DNA of 64,000 nt from Salipiger thiooxidans (GTDB taxonomy: Bacteria > Pseudomonadota > Alphaproteobacteria > Rhodobacterales > Rhodobacteraceae), in contig NZ_FNAV01000008.1 in the NCBI RefSeq assembly GCF_900102075.1, forward strand, positions 1 through 64,000, given 5' to 3'. Positions 7,549-14,964 of this stretch are shown one piece after another; the stretch's first letter is position 1, and each line of letters starts with the position of its first letter. A program made the position numbers and the translations under genes. The notes under the pieces are model-generated. The model saw only the letters and a program-made list of their open reading frames with translations. It did not search any database and was not told where the DNA came from.

Positions 7549-8724
7549 ATGGCGGTCGCACCGCTTGACGATACCATTACGCTTGCGCAACTGACGGCGG
7601 ATCCCTACCCGCTCTACCAGCGCATGCGGCGCGAGACCCCGGTGCTGCGGGTCAAGGCGCTGGGGCGGACCTTCCTGACGCGCGCCGCGCTCACCAAGCA
7701 GGTCAAGGACGACCCCGAGACCTTCAGCAGCGACGATCCGAACACGCCGATGAAGCCCGCCTTCCGCGCCCATACGCTGATGCGCAAGGACGGCGCCGAG
7801 CACATGTCCGAGCGCAAGGCGATCATGCCGGCGCTGGCGCCCAAGCGCATCAACACCGACTGGGGCCCGCTCTACGAGCGCCTTGCCGAGGAGTACATCT
7901 CGCGCCTGCCGCGCGGCGAGACGGTCGATCTCTTCCGCGAACTCTGCGGCCCGCTGGCCGCGCGCATCCTTGCGCATATCCTCGGCATCCCAGAGGCCAC
8001 GGACGAGCAGATGCGGCGCTGGTCGCAGTGCCTCATCGATGGCGCCGGCAACTTCGGCTGGAAGCGCGAGCCCTTCGCCGCATCGGACGCCGCCAATGAC
8101 GAGATGGACGCGCTTTTCGACCGGCTGCGCGACGAGCGGATCGGCAACCCGGACGGCTCGGCGTTCTCGTCGATGCTGACCGCCGAGAACCCGATCCCGC
8201 TCAGCCAGATCTATTCCAACATCAAGATCGCCATCGGCGGCGGCATCAACGAGCCGCGCGACGCGCTGGCGACGGTGCTCTACGGGCTGCTCGACAACCC
8301 CGACCAGCTGGCCGAGGTCAAGGCGCAGGACGCCTGGGGCAAGGCCTTCGAAGAGGCCATCCGCTGGGTCGCCCCGATCCAGGTCAGCTCGCGCCTCGTC
8401 ACCGCCGACACCGAGCTTGGCGGCTTCGAGATCCCCAAGGGCGACACGGTGATGACGATCCAGGCCTCGGCCTGCCGCGACGAGGAGCTCTACGAGAACG
8501 GCGAGGACTTCTTCGTCTTCCGCGACAAGAACCCCCACCAGGCCTTCGGCAACGGCCCGCACCATTGCGCGGGCGCACATGTGGCGCGGCGCACCGTCGG
8601 GCGGATCATCCTGCCGATGCTCTTCGACCGGTTCCCGGACATGAAGCTCGACACGGCCGGGGACGTGGTCTGGAAGGGCTTCGGCTTCCGCGGCCCGATC
8701 AACCTGCCGGTCACGCTCAACTGA
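7549..8724 (+). CDS. Cytochrome P450, likely aromatic O-demethylase (GcoA/CYP255-like)
   Basis: A 391-residue soluble P450 with the haem loop FGNGPHHCAG (ligand Cys340) and the ExxR helix EEAIRW near 268. The oxygen-activation helix reads GGGINEPRD, so the usual acid-Thr pair is replaced by Asn234-Glu235-Pro236. From memory, guaiacol O-demethylase GcoA has a comparable EP in this helix and a similar C-terminus (GFRGP). I infer O-demethylation of a methoxylated phenylacetate such as homovanillate, giving the HpaD substrate. The ATG follows GGGGAGGAG. Ferredoxin and reductase genes follow directly, so this is a three-component class I system. The substrate is inference. Confidence 0.9.
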   Translation: MAVAPLDDTITLAQLTADPYPLYQRMRRETPVLRVKALGRTFLTRAALTKQVKDDPETFSSDDPNTPMKPAFRAHTLMRKDGAEHMSERKAIMPALAPKRINTDWGPLYERLAEEYISRLPRGETVDLFRELCGPLAARILAHILGIPEATDEQMRRWSQCLIDGAGNFGWKREPFAASDAANDEMDALFDRLRDERIGNPDGSAFSSMLTAENPIPLSQIYSNIKIAIGGGINEPRDALATVLYGLLDNPDQLAEVKAQDAWGKAFEEAIRWVAPIQVSSRLVTADTELGGFEIPKGDTVMTIQASACRDEELYENGEDFFVFRDKNPHQAFGNGPHHCAGAHVARRTVGRIILPMLFDRFPDMKLDTAGDVVWKGFGFRGPINLPVTLN

Positions 8725-8760
8725 CCGCAGCGACGGACATCACGAATGAGGAGGAATGCC

Positions 8761-9084
8761 ATGGTCCAGGTGACCTATGTCGCCCATGACGGGGCGGAAA
8801 CGACGATCGACGCGACCGAGGGCGACAGCGTCATGCAGGCGGCGGTGGCCAATGACGTCGACGGCATCGTCGGCGAATGCGGCGGCGCGATGATGTGCGC
8901 CACCTGCCATTGCTACGTGGACGAGGCGTGGGCCGAGCGCACCGGCCCCCGCGACGAGGGCGAGGACGACATGCTCGAGGGTGCCGCCTCCGAGATCACC
9001 GAACGCTCGCGCCTGTCCTGCCAGATCAAGCTTACCGCCGAACTCGACGGTCTGGTCGTGCACCTGCCCGAGGAACAGCTTTGA
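8761..9084 (+). CDS. [2Fe-2S] ferredoxin, putidaredoxin type, P450 electron donor
   Basis: A 107-residue adrenodoxin/putidaredoxin-type ferredoxin. Cluster ligands are Cys40, Cys46 and Cys49 (GECGGAMMCATC) plus the Cys in RLSCQI near residue 87, in the normal C-x5-C-x2-C-xn-C spacing. It carries electrons from the downstream reductase to the P450. The start ATG at 8761 has GAGGA just upstream. Its stop overlaps the TTG start of the reductase gene, so the two are translationally coupled. Confidence 0.95.
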   Translation: MVQVTYVAHDGAETTIDATEGDSVMQAAVANDVDGIVGECGGAMMCATCHCYVDEAWAERTGPRDEGEDDMLEGAASEITERSRLSCQIKLTAELDGLVVHLPEEQL

Positions 9085-10256
9085 GCCCGCAGCACATCGT
9101 GGTGGTGGGCGCCGGTCAGGGCGGGCTGCAGGCGACCATCAGCCTGCGGCATGCGGGTTATGCCGGGCGGCTCACCCTGATCGGCGCCGAGCCCGGCCTG
9201 CCCTACCAGCGCCCGCCGCTGTCCAAGGCCTACCTCAAGGAGGGCCGCGCCGAGGCGCTGATGCTGCGGCCGCAGAGCTTCTTCGAGAGCAAGGACATTG
9301 CCTACCTTCCGCAGACCACGGTCGAGGGCATCGACCGTGGCGCGGGCGAAATCGCGTTCCACGGCCCCGACGGCAAGGGGCGCCTGCCCTACGACCACCT
9401 CGTGCTCGCCACCGGCACACGCAACCTGCGCCCGCCCATCGAGGGGCTCGAGCACGCCTGCGACCTGCGCACCCTTGCCGACGCCGAGACCCTGCGCACC
9501 CGGCTGGGCACGCCGCGCCGCATCGCCGTGATCGGCGGCGGCTTCATCGGGCTCGAGTTCGCCGCGGTGGCGCGCGGGCTCGGTCACGAGGTCGCGGTGA
9601 TCGAGGCGGCGCCCCGGCTGATGGCGCGCTGCGTCTCGGCCCGGATGTCCGAACATTTCGCCGACCTGCACCGCGGCATGGGTACGGCGCTGCATCTCGG
9701 CACCCCGGCGGTGGCCGTCGATGCGGGCGGCGTGACGCTCGGGGACGGCAGCCATCTCGCGGCCGATTTCACGCTGCTTGCCGCCGGGGTCGTGCCCAAT
9801 GCAGAGCTGGCCGCCGAGGCCGGGCTCGAGGTCGAGAACGGCGTCCGGCTTTGCGGACGGCTCCTGACCAGCGATCCGCAGATCTCGGCGCTGGGGGACT
9901 GCGCCAGCTTCCCCGACCCGCGGGACGGCCAGCGCATCCGGCTCGAGAGTGTGCAGGCCGCCACCGACCACGCCCGCTTCATCGCGGCGCGCCTCAGCAA
10001 GGGCGGCGAAGATCACTACGCTGCCCTGCCGTGGTTCTGGTCGGACCAGGCGGACAGCAAGCTGCAGATCGCGGGGTTTGCCGGTCCCGGCACCTCGGAG
10101 GTGGTGATCTGCGACGGCGTCGTGGCCCGGCTCGACGACCGGGGCCTCGTCGCGGTGGAGACCGTCAACAACGCCGGCATTCACATGAAGAGCCGCCGCC
10201 TGCTGTCGGGAGGCACGCCGGCCGGACTGGACGACCTCGTGCAGATCGCCGCCTGA
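9081..10256 (+). CDS. FAD-dependent NAD(P)H:ferredoxin reductase (putidaredoxin reductase type)
   Basis: A 391-residue flavoprotein that passes electrons from NAD(P)H to the adjacent ferredoxin. The FAD Rossmann motif VVVGAGQGG is at the N-terminus, the PYQRPPLSK block near residue 35, the NAD motif VIGGGFIGLEFAA near 150 and the second FAD motif LGDCASF near 270. I choose TTG at 9081, which overlaps the ferredoxin stop (TTGA) and has GAGGA 6 bases upstream. An earlier in-frame start at 8877 lies inside the ferredoxin gene and encodes no reductase sequence. The length is typical. Confidence 0.93.
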   Translation: MSPQHIVVVGAGQGGLQATISLRHAGYAGRLTLIGAEPGLPYQRPPLSKAYLKEGRAEALMLRPQSFFESKDIAYLPQTTVEGIDRGAGEIAFHGPDGKGRLPYDHLVLATGTRNLRPPIEGLEHACDLRTLADAETLRTRLGTPRRIAVIGGGFIGLEFAAVARGLGHEVAVIEAAPRLMARCVSARMSEHFADLHRGMGTALHLGTPAVAVDAGGVTLGDGSHLAADFTLLAAGVVPNAELAAEAGLEVENGVRLCGRLLTSDPQISALGDCASFPDPRDGQRIRLESVQAATDHARFIAARLSKGGEDHYAALPWFWSDQADSKLQIAGFAGPGTSEVVICDGVVARLDDRGLVAVETVNNAGIHMKSRRLLSGGTPAGLDDLVQIAA

Positions 10257-10284
10257 GGCGGGATCCACGGGGCTGGGCCAATAC

Positions 10285-10301
10285 AGTTAACTTGTTAATT
10301 A
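10285..10301 (-). promoter_or_regulatory. Second candidate HpaR operator, before the TRAP genes
   Basis: Read on the minus strand the site is TAATTAACAAGTTAACT, matching the hpaF/hpaR site at 15 of 17 positions. It contains the perfect inverted repeat TTAAC-TT-GTTAA at 10287-10298. It lies 46 bases upstream of the dctP start in an otherwise GC-rich leader. The repetition suggests the TRAP transporter is co-regulated with the hpa operon. Confidence 0.6.
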
Positions 10302-10347
10302 TCGTCTCCCGTGGTAGGGAAGACTCATCTGAGGGAGGAGACCCAGA

Positions 10348-11328
10348 ATGAAACATCACCTGATCGCCGCTTCGGCGGGCGTGTCGCTGTGCCTTGCCAC
10401 GAGCGCGGGCGCCAACGAGCTGAAATACGCCAACTGGGCCTCGCCCATGCACACCATCGTCGCGGCACAGGTCGACCCTCTCGCCAAGGCGCTGGACGAG
10501 GGCACCGGCGGCGAGACCACGCTGCGCAGCTACAACGGCGGCGAGCTCGGCGCGGGCCCGGCGGACCAGTTCGTGCGCGTGCTTCAGGGCACCGCCGACA
10601 TGGGCTGGGGCGTGCATGGCTACACCTCCTCGCAGTTCCCAAAGAGCCTCGTGCTCGAGCTGCCGGGCGCACTGCCGCTCGACCAGCCGGGCTACGCCGC
10701 GCTCTGGCGCGCCTTTCCCGACGAGCTGGCGCAGGAATACCCGCGCACCGAGGTGATCGCGCTCTGGGCCTCCGAGCCCAACATCCTGATGATGCGCGAC
10801 AAGGAGGTGCACAGCCCCGCCGACCTCAAGGGCCTGAAGATGCGGGTCGCGGGCTCGATCTCGGCCGAGGCGATGGAAGCGCTCGGCGCAACCCCGGTGC
10901 AGATCCCGATGACGCAGGTCTACAACGGCCTGCAGACCGGCCTCATCGACGGCGTCATCTCGGGCGCCTCCGTGCTCTCGGACTTCAAGCTCAACGAGGT
11001 GGTCGGCAGCATCACCTCCGGGCCGAACTTCGGTCGCCTGACCTTCTACACCGTGATGTCGCAGGGCGCCTATGACGGGCTCTCGGACGAGGCCAGGGCC
11101 GCGCTCGACACGCTCAAGGGCGAGGAGATCTCGCGCATGACCGAAGAGGCCTGGGTCGCCACCGCCGACGAGGCGCTGGAGGCCGCGCGTCAGGCCGACG
11201 GCATCACCGTGCTCGACCTCGAGGGCGACGAGGCGCAGGCCTTCAACGACGCGCTGGCCTCGGTGACCGACGCCTACGTGGCCGAGGTCGGCGGCGAGGC
11301 GGCGCTGGCGGCGATCCGGGGCGAATGA
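10348..11328 (+). CDS. TRAP transporter substrate-binding protein, DctP family
   Basis: A 326-residue periplasmic binding protein with a Sec signal peptide (about residues 1-23, ending SAGA-NE) and the DctP fold. The carboxylate-binding Arg lies in LKGLKMRVAGS near residue 168 and the ligand block TQVYNGLQTGLIDGV near 190. TRAP systems import organic anions on a sodium gradient. The ATG follows GGGAGGAG, and the stop overlaps the dctQ start. Position after the P450 system and behind an hpa-type operator suggests an aromatic acid (phenylacetate-type) ligand; that is inference. Confidence 0.92.
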   Translation: MKHHLIAASAGVSLCLATSAGANELKYANWASPMHTIVAAQVDPLAKALDEGTGGETTLRSYNGGELGAGPADQFVRVLQGTADMGWGVHGYTSSQFPKSLVLELPGALPLDQPGYAALWRAFPDELAQEYPRTEVIALWASEPNILMMRDKEVHSPADLKGLKMRVAGSISAEAMEALGATPVQIPMTQVYNGLQTGLIDGVISGASVLSDFKLNEVVGSITSGPNFGRLTFYTVMSQGAYDGLSDEARAALDTLKGEEISRMTEEAWVATADEALEAARQADGITVLDLEGDEAQAFNDALASVTDAYVAEVGGEAALAAIRGE

Positions 11329-11825
11329 TGCTGGGCAGGGTGCACTGGCTGGCGGACAGGCTGATCGGCCTGTCCGCGATCGTCGGCACGCTCGGGCTGC
11401 TCTTCGTGGTGGCCGTGATCGTGTTCGACGTGGTGGGGCGCAACTTCGGCGCCCCGCTCTACGGCTCGCAGGACCTCATCACCATGACCATGGTGATCAT
11501 CGTCTTCGGCGGCATGTCGCTCTGCGACCGTGACGGCGGGCACATCGTCGTCGACATCTTCGAGAACACATTCTCGCCTCGGCTCAACCGTGTCATCGAC
11601 GTGGTCGCCGCGCTGCTGGGGGCGGTGATCTTCGTGCTCATCGCCTGGACCGTCTGGCAGAGCGCCCAGCTGAGCGTCCTGCTGAACCTCGCCACCAACC
11701 TGCTGCGCCTGCCCACCGCTCGGTTCCAGTACGCGCTCTGCATCTTCTCGCTGATCACCGCGCTGGGGATGCTGCTGCGGGCCGTGAGCCTGATGCTCGG
11801 CCACAAGGCTGCGGGGGCCGCATGA
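11325..11825 (+). CDS. TRAP transporter small permease, DctQ family
   Basis: A 166-residue inner-membrane protein with four predicted transmembrane helices (about residues 20-42, 52-70, 88-110 and 130-152). It carries the DctQ pattern FDVVGRNFGAPLYGSQDL and the charged CDRDGGHIVVDIF loop. It pairs with DctM to form the TRAP membrane unit. It starts in the dctP stop (ATGA) and overlaps the dctM start by 4 bases, so the three genes are coupled. Confidence 0.92.
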   Translation: MMLGRVHWLADRLIGLSAIVGTLGLLFVVAVIVFDVVGRNFGAPLYGSQDLITMTMVIIVFGGMSLCDRDGGHIVVDIFENTFSPRLNRVIDVVAALLGAVIFVLIAWTVWQSAQLSVLLNLATNLLRLPTARFQYALCIFSLITALGMLLRAVSLMLGHKAAGAA

Positions 11826-13120
11826 GCAGCGTCTTCGTCGGCTCCGTCGGACTGGCGCTGCTGCTGGTCCTCCTCCTGATGCGAATCCCCGTGGCCTTCG
11901 CGATGTTCGCGGTGGGCTTCATCGGCATCTGGATCCTCAACGGGCTGCAGGCCGCGACAGGCCTGCTGTCTTCCGAGACCTTCGCGCTCGCGTCCAATTC
12001 CGAGCTTATCGTCGTGCCGCTCTTCATCCTGATGGGCAACGTCGCCAGCGCCACCGGCATGAGCCGCAAGCTCTACGACGCGGCCTATGCCACAATCGGG
12101 CAGGTGCGCGGCGGGCTTGCCTCGGCCACGGTGATCGGCTGCGGCGGCTTCGCGGCGCTCTCGGGCTCGTCGGTGGCCTCGGCGCTGACCATGGGCCGCA
12201 CGGCACTGGCCGAGATGGACCGCTTCGCCTACAGCCCGCGGCTCTCGACCGGGGTCGTCGCGGCGGGCGGCACGCTGGGCATCCTGATCCCGCCCTCCAC
12301 CGGCTTCGTGATCTACGCCATCCTCACCGAGCAGAGCATCGGGCGGCTCTTCATGGCCGGCATCCTGCCGGGCATCCTGCTGCTCACGGCCTTCCTGCTG
12401 ACCATCGCACTGCTCTGTACGCTGAAGCCCGAACTCGGGCCCCGTGGTCCCAAGACCAACGCCCGCGAGAAGGGCCGCGCCTTCCTCGGCGCGGTACCGA
12501 TCCTGGCCATCGTGGTGATCACCATCGGCGGCATCTACAGCGGCATGTTCTCGCCCACCGAGGCCGCCGGCGTCGGCGCGGCGCTGGTCATCCTCATCGG
12601 CGCGGTCACCCGCACCCTGACCCTGCGGGTGTTCTGGGACGCCGCGCGCAGCTCCATCGTGACCACCGCCTCGGTCATGCTGATCCTGATCGCGGCGCAC
12701 ATGATCAACCCCTTCGTGGCGCTCAGCCACCTGCCCGCCGAGGTCAGCCGGCTGCTCGTCGCGCTCGACTTCGGGCCGTTCGGGACGCTGGTGGTGATCC
12801 TCGCGATCTACCTCGTGCTGGGCTGTTTCCTCGAGGGTCTGGCGATGCTCGTGCTCACCCTGCCGATCTTCATGCCGGTGGTGCTGCAGCTGGGCATCGA
12901 CCCGATCTGGTTCGGTGTGCTGGTGGTGCTGACGCTCGAGATGGGGCTGATCTCGCCGCCCGTGGGGATCAACGTCTTCATCGTGAAATCCGTCGCCCGC
13001 AATGTCGAGCTGCTCGACATCTTCCGCGGTGTGCTGCCGTTCTGGCTGGCGATGCTGCTGACGCTGGCGCTGCTTGTGGCGGTGCCGAGCCTGTCGCTCT
13101 GGCTGCCGAGCATGATGTGA
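11822..13120 (+). CDS. TRAP transporter large permease, DctM family
   Basis: A 432-residue, roughly 12-helix inner-membrane permease. DctM landmarks are LMRIPVAFAMFAVGFIG near the N-terminus, the VPLFILMGN block, GCGGFAALSGSSVASALTMG near residue 105, GTLGILIPPSTGFVIYAI near 150, FSPTEAAGVGA near 240 and LISPPVGINVFIVKS near 375. It is the transport channel of the DctPQM system. A GC-rich hairpin at 13130-13157 lies just past the stop. Length and landmarks are complete. Confidence 0.93.
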   Translation: MSSVFVGSVGLALLLVLLLMRIPVAFAMFAVGFIGIWILNGLQAATGLLSSETFALASNSELIVVPLFILMGNVASATGMSRKLYDAAYATIGQVRGGLASATVIGCGGFAALSGSSVASALTMGRTALAEMDRFAYSPRLSTGVVAAGGTLGILIPPSTGFVIYAILTEQSIGRLFMAGILPGILLLTAFLLTIALLCTLKPELGPRGPKTNAREKGRAFLGAVPILAIVVITIGGIYSGMFSPTEAAGVGAALVILIGAVTRTLTLRVFWDAARSSIVTTASVMLILIAAHMINPFVALSHLPAEVSRLLVALDFGPFGTLVVILAIYLVLGCFLEGLAMLVLTLPIFMPVVLQLGIDPIWFGVLVVLTLEMGLISPPVGINVFIVKSVARNVELLDIFRGVLPFWLAMLLTLALLVAVPSLSLWLPSMM

Positions 13121-13129
13121 CCGACGCTC

Positions 13130-13157
13130 CGGCGCGGCTCCCGCAAGGGCCGCGCCG
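13130..13157 (+). terminator. GC-rich hairpin after the TRAP operon
   Basis: A 9-bp perfect stem, CGGCGCGGC with GCCGCGCCG, surrounds a 10-base loop, 10 bases after the dctM stop. The following bases are only modestly T-rich, so it may act as an mRNA 3' end or a weak terminator rather than a classic intrinsic terminator. Confidence 0.45.
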
Positions 13158-13237
13158 AGGTCGTTCTTCGACCGCTGCGCGTGGTCCGCTCTCCGCTTCT
13201 TTCGGTCTGGAACCGCTCAGGCGCGCAAGCTCCCCGC

Positions 13238-13414
13238 TCAACCTACGTCCGGCCACCCCAGCGCCCGCGAAAGTCTCCGGGCCGAGGCGGTGGTCAGGCG
13301 GATGATGTGCCCGAGCTCGCGGACGCGGACGCGGAAGGCGGGCGCCACCACGTGCACCGAGGCCACCACCGAGCTGTCGATGGCAAAGACGGCAGGCACC
13401 CGCTCTGCGACTGC
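13238..13414 (-). pseudogene. IclR-family regulator, C-terminal remnant
   Basis: The last ~58 codons of an IclR-type effector domain survive on the minus strand (FAIDSSVVASVHVVAPAFRV, then RELGHIIRLTTASARRLSRALGW), the standard IclR C-terminus. Upstream of about 13414 the similarity stops abruptly and the sequence becomes the reverse complement of a LysR tail. There is no helix-turn-helix and no start. The breakpoint and the opposed LysR remnant suggest one deletion across a divergent regulator pair. Confidence 0.65.
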
Positions 13415-13420
13415 AGGGAC

Positions 13421-13785
13421 ATCACGCCGGCGGACCTGCACGGCGTGCCGCTGATCATGACCGGGCACCAGCGGCCGCAGCGGGCGGCGCTGGACCACAT
13501 GTTCGACAAGACCGGCGTCCGACCGCCGATCAAGATCGAGACCCACACCGACAGCTCGGCCTGCGCCTTCGTCGCTGGGGGGCCCGGCGTGTCGATCGTC
13601 AGCAGTCTCTTCGCCAACCTGATCCGCGATTTTCCCATTGTCCTGAGGCGGTTCGGCCCTCGCTCGACCCGGAGCTTCGGGCGGCTGCGGGACAGGGACG
13701 TGCCCCTGCCCCTCGCCGCCCGGCGCACCGGCGAGATCCTGATGCGCGAGCTCGTCTGCTCGCTGCTGCCGCCCGACGAGCTGCT
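13421..13785 (+). pseudogene. LysR-family regulator, C-terminal remnant
   Basis: About 120 residues matching the second half of a LysR effector domain are readable: ITPADLHGVPLIM, then RAALDHMFDKTGVRPPIKIE, then SACAFVAGGPGVSIVSSLFA, and the tail RDRDVPLPLAARRTGEILMREL. The DNA-binding domain and first effector subdomain are missing. The open frame runs on to 13888 with no similarity and overlaps the tetR gene on the other strand. No ribosome binding site or sensible start is present, so I call it a remnant. Confidence 0.7.
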
Positions 13786-13809
13786 GTCGAACGGTCGCTG
13801 GCGCCTGCC

Positions 13810-14364
13810 TCAGCTCCTGGGCCGCAGCCCGTCGAGGAACACGTCGAGCAGCAGCCCGGCGCGGTCGGGGTCGGCGCCGGGGCCGTAGTTGATGCCCAGA
13901 AGCACCCGCATCAGGTCCTCGCTGGTGACGTCCGCGCGCACCCGGCCCTCGGCCACGGCGCGGGCGTGCAGCGCCGCCACCGCACCACGCATCCGCTCCG
14001 ACTGTTCGGAGATGAAGCACGACTCGGGCTCGAACACCGGCGCCAGCGCCGCAACCATGCCGCGCTTGGTCGCCATCATGCGCAGCGCCTCGCGCATCCA
14101 CTCCTCGAGACTGTCCTCCTCGGCCCGGCGCTCTAGTATCTCGACCTCGCGGGCATAGACCGCCTGGAACAGCGCCTCGCGCGTCGGGAAGTGCCGGTAC
14201 AGCGTCCCGATCCCCAGCCCCGCCTTGCGGGCCACCGCCTCGAGACTGCCGCCGTCCCCGCGAAAGACCTCGGCCGCGGCGCTCAGAAGCAGCTCGCGGT
14301 TGCGCAGCGTATCGGCGCGCGGCTTCCGCGTTTTCGGCTGTTCGGCGCTCATTTCCTTTCCCAT
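13810..14364 (-). CDS. TetR-family repressor of the adjacent aldehyde oxidoreductase operon
   Basis: A 184-residue TetR protein (180 if ATG 14352 is used). The N-terminal helix-turn-helix (GGSLEAVARKAGLGIGTLYRHFPTREALFQAVY) spans about residues 38-70, followed by an all-helical ligand domain. It is divergent from the three-subunit molybdoenzyme genes. A perfect 17-bp palindrome lies 18-35 bases upstream, a likely autoregulatory operator. Target and ligand are inferred from position; an aldehyde or aromatic ligand would fit. Ribosome binding sites for both starts are weak. Confidence 0.88.
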   Translation of the reverse strand: MGKEMSAEQPKTRKPRADTLRNRELLLSAAAEVFRGDGGSLEAVARKAGLGIGTLYRHFPTREALFQAVYAREVEILERRAEEDSLEEWMREALRMMATKRGMVAALAPVFEPESCFISEQSERMRGAVAALHARAVAEGRVRADVTSEDLMRVLLGINYGPGADPDRAGLLLDVFLDGLRPRS

Positions 14365-14382
14365 ACCTCAACCTACTTGAAA

Positions 14383-14399
14383 ACGGAGGATGCCTCCGT
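14383..14399. promoter_or_regulatory. TetR operator palindrome within the aldehyde oxidoreductase promoter
   Basis: ACGGAGG-ATG-CCTCCGT is a perfect 7-bp inverted repeat with a 3-base spacer, in the 96-bp region between tetR and the molybdoenzyme operon. A TTGAAA -35-like hexamer at 14378-14383 and TTTTAA at 14401-14406 flank it at a 17-base spacing. A repressor here would occlude the promoter spacer. Confidence 0.7.
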
Positions 14400-14460
14400 A
14401 TTTTAAGGAACAGGCCCCCGGGGCCCAAGTTCCCGTCAGCTTACAGCCAAAGAGGGAAAG

Positions 14461-14964
14461 ATGACATCGACCCTGAACATCACGATCAACGGAGCGCCGC
14501 ACGAGATCGCGCTCGACGATCCCCGCGCCACGCTGCTGGACGTCCTGCGCGAGCGGCTCGGACTCACCGGAACCAAGAAGGGCTGCGACCGTGGCCAGTG
14601 CGGGGCCTGCACCGTGCTGATCGACGGGCGCCGGATGAACGCGTGCCTCGCCCTCGCGCTGTCCCACGACTGGGCGGAGGTCACCACCATCGAGGGGCTG
14701 GCCGAGGGCGACACGCTGCACCCGGTGCAGCAGGCCTTCATCGCCCATGACGGCTTTCAGTGCGGCTACTGCACCCCCGGCCAGATCATGTCCGCCGTGG
14801 GCCTGATCGCCGAGGGCGAGGCCGGGCTCGACCCCGAGCGCGTGCGCGAGGGCATGAGCGGCAACATCTGCCGCTGCGCCGCCTATGCCGGCATCACCGA
14901 CGCCGTGCTCGAGGCCACCCGAGCCTCCGGGACCCGGACCGAGGACGAAAGGACCGACGCATGA
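14461..14964 (+). CDS. Molybdenum aldehyde oxidoreductase, [2Fe-2S] subunit (PaoA/CoxS type)
   Basis: A 167-residue subunit carrying two [2Fe-2S] clusters. The plant-type ferredoxin site CDRGQCGACTVLIDGRRMNAC lies near residues 41-61. The second site CGYCTPGQIM and NICRCAAYAG lies near residues 101-145. It transfers electrons from the molybdenum site to FAD. Unlike E. coli PaoA it has no twin-arginine signal peptide, starting directly with the ferredoxin fold (MTSTLNITINGAPHEIAL). The enzyme is therefore probably cytoplasmic. It overlaps the next gene by 4 bases. Confidence 0.92.
   Translation: MTSTLNITINGAPHEIALDDPRATLLDVLRERLGLTGTKKGCDRGQCGACTVLIDGRRMNACLALALSHDWAEVTTIEGLAEGDTLHPVQQAFIAHDGFQCGYCTPGQIMSAVGLIAEGEAGLDPERVREGMSGNICRCAAYAGITDAVLEATRASGTRTEDERTDA

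Noticed and set aside
13181-13888. A 235-codon plus-strand frame considered as a real LysR gene.
   Set aside because: Only the C-terminal LysR effector part matches. The first ~80 codons are antisense of an IclR tail and the last ~35 are antisense of tetR, with no helix-turn-helix and no start signal.
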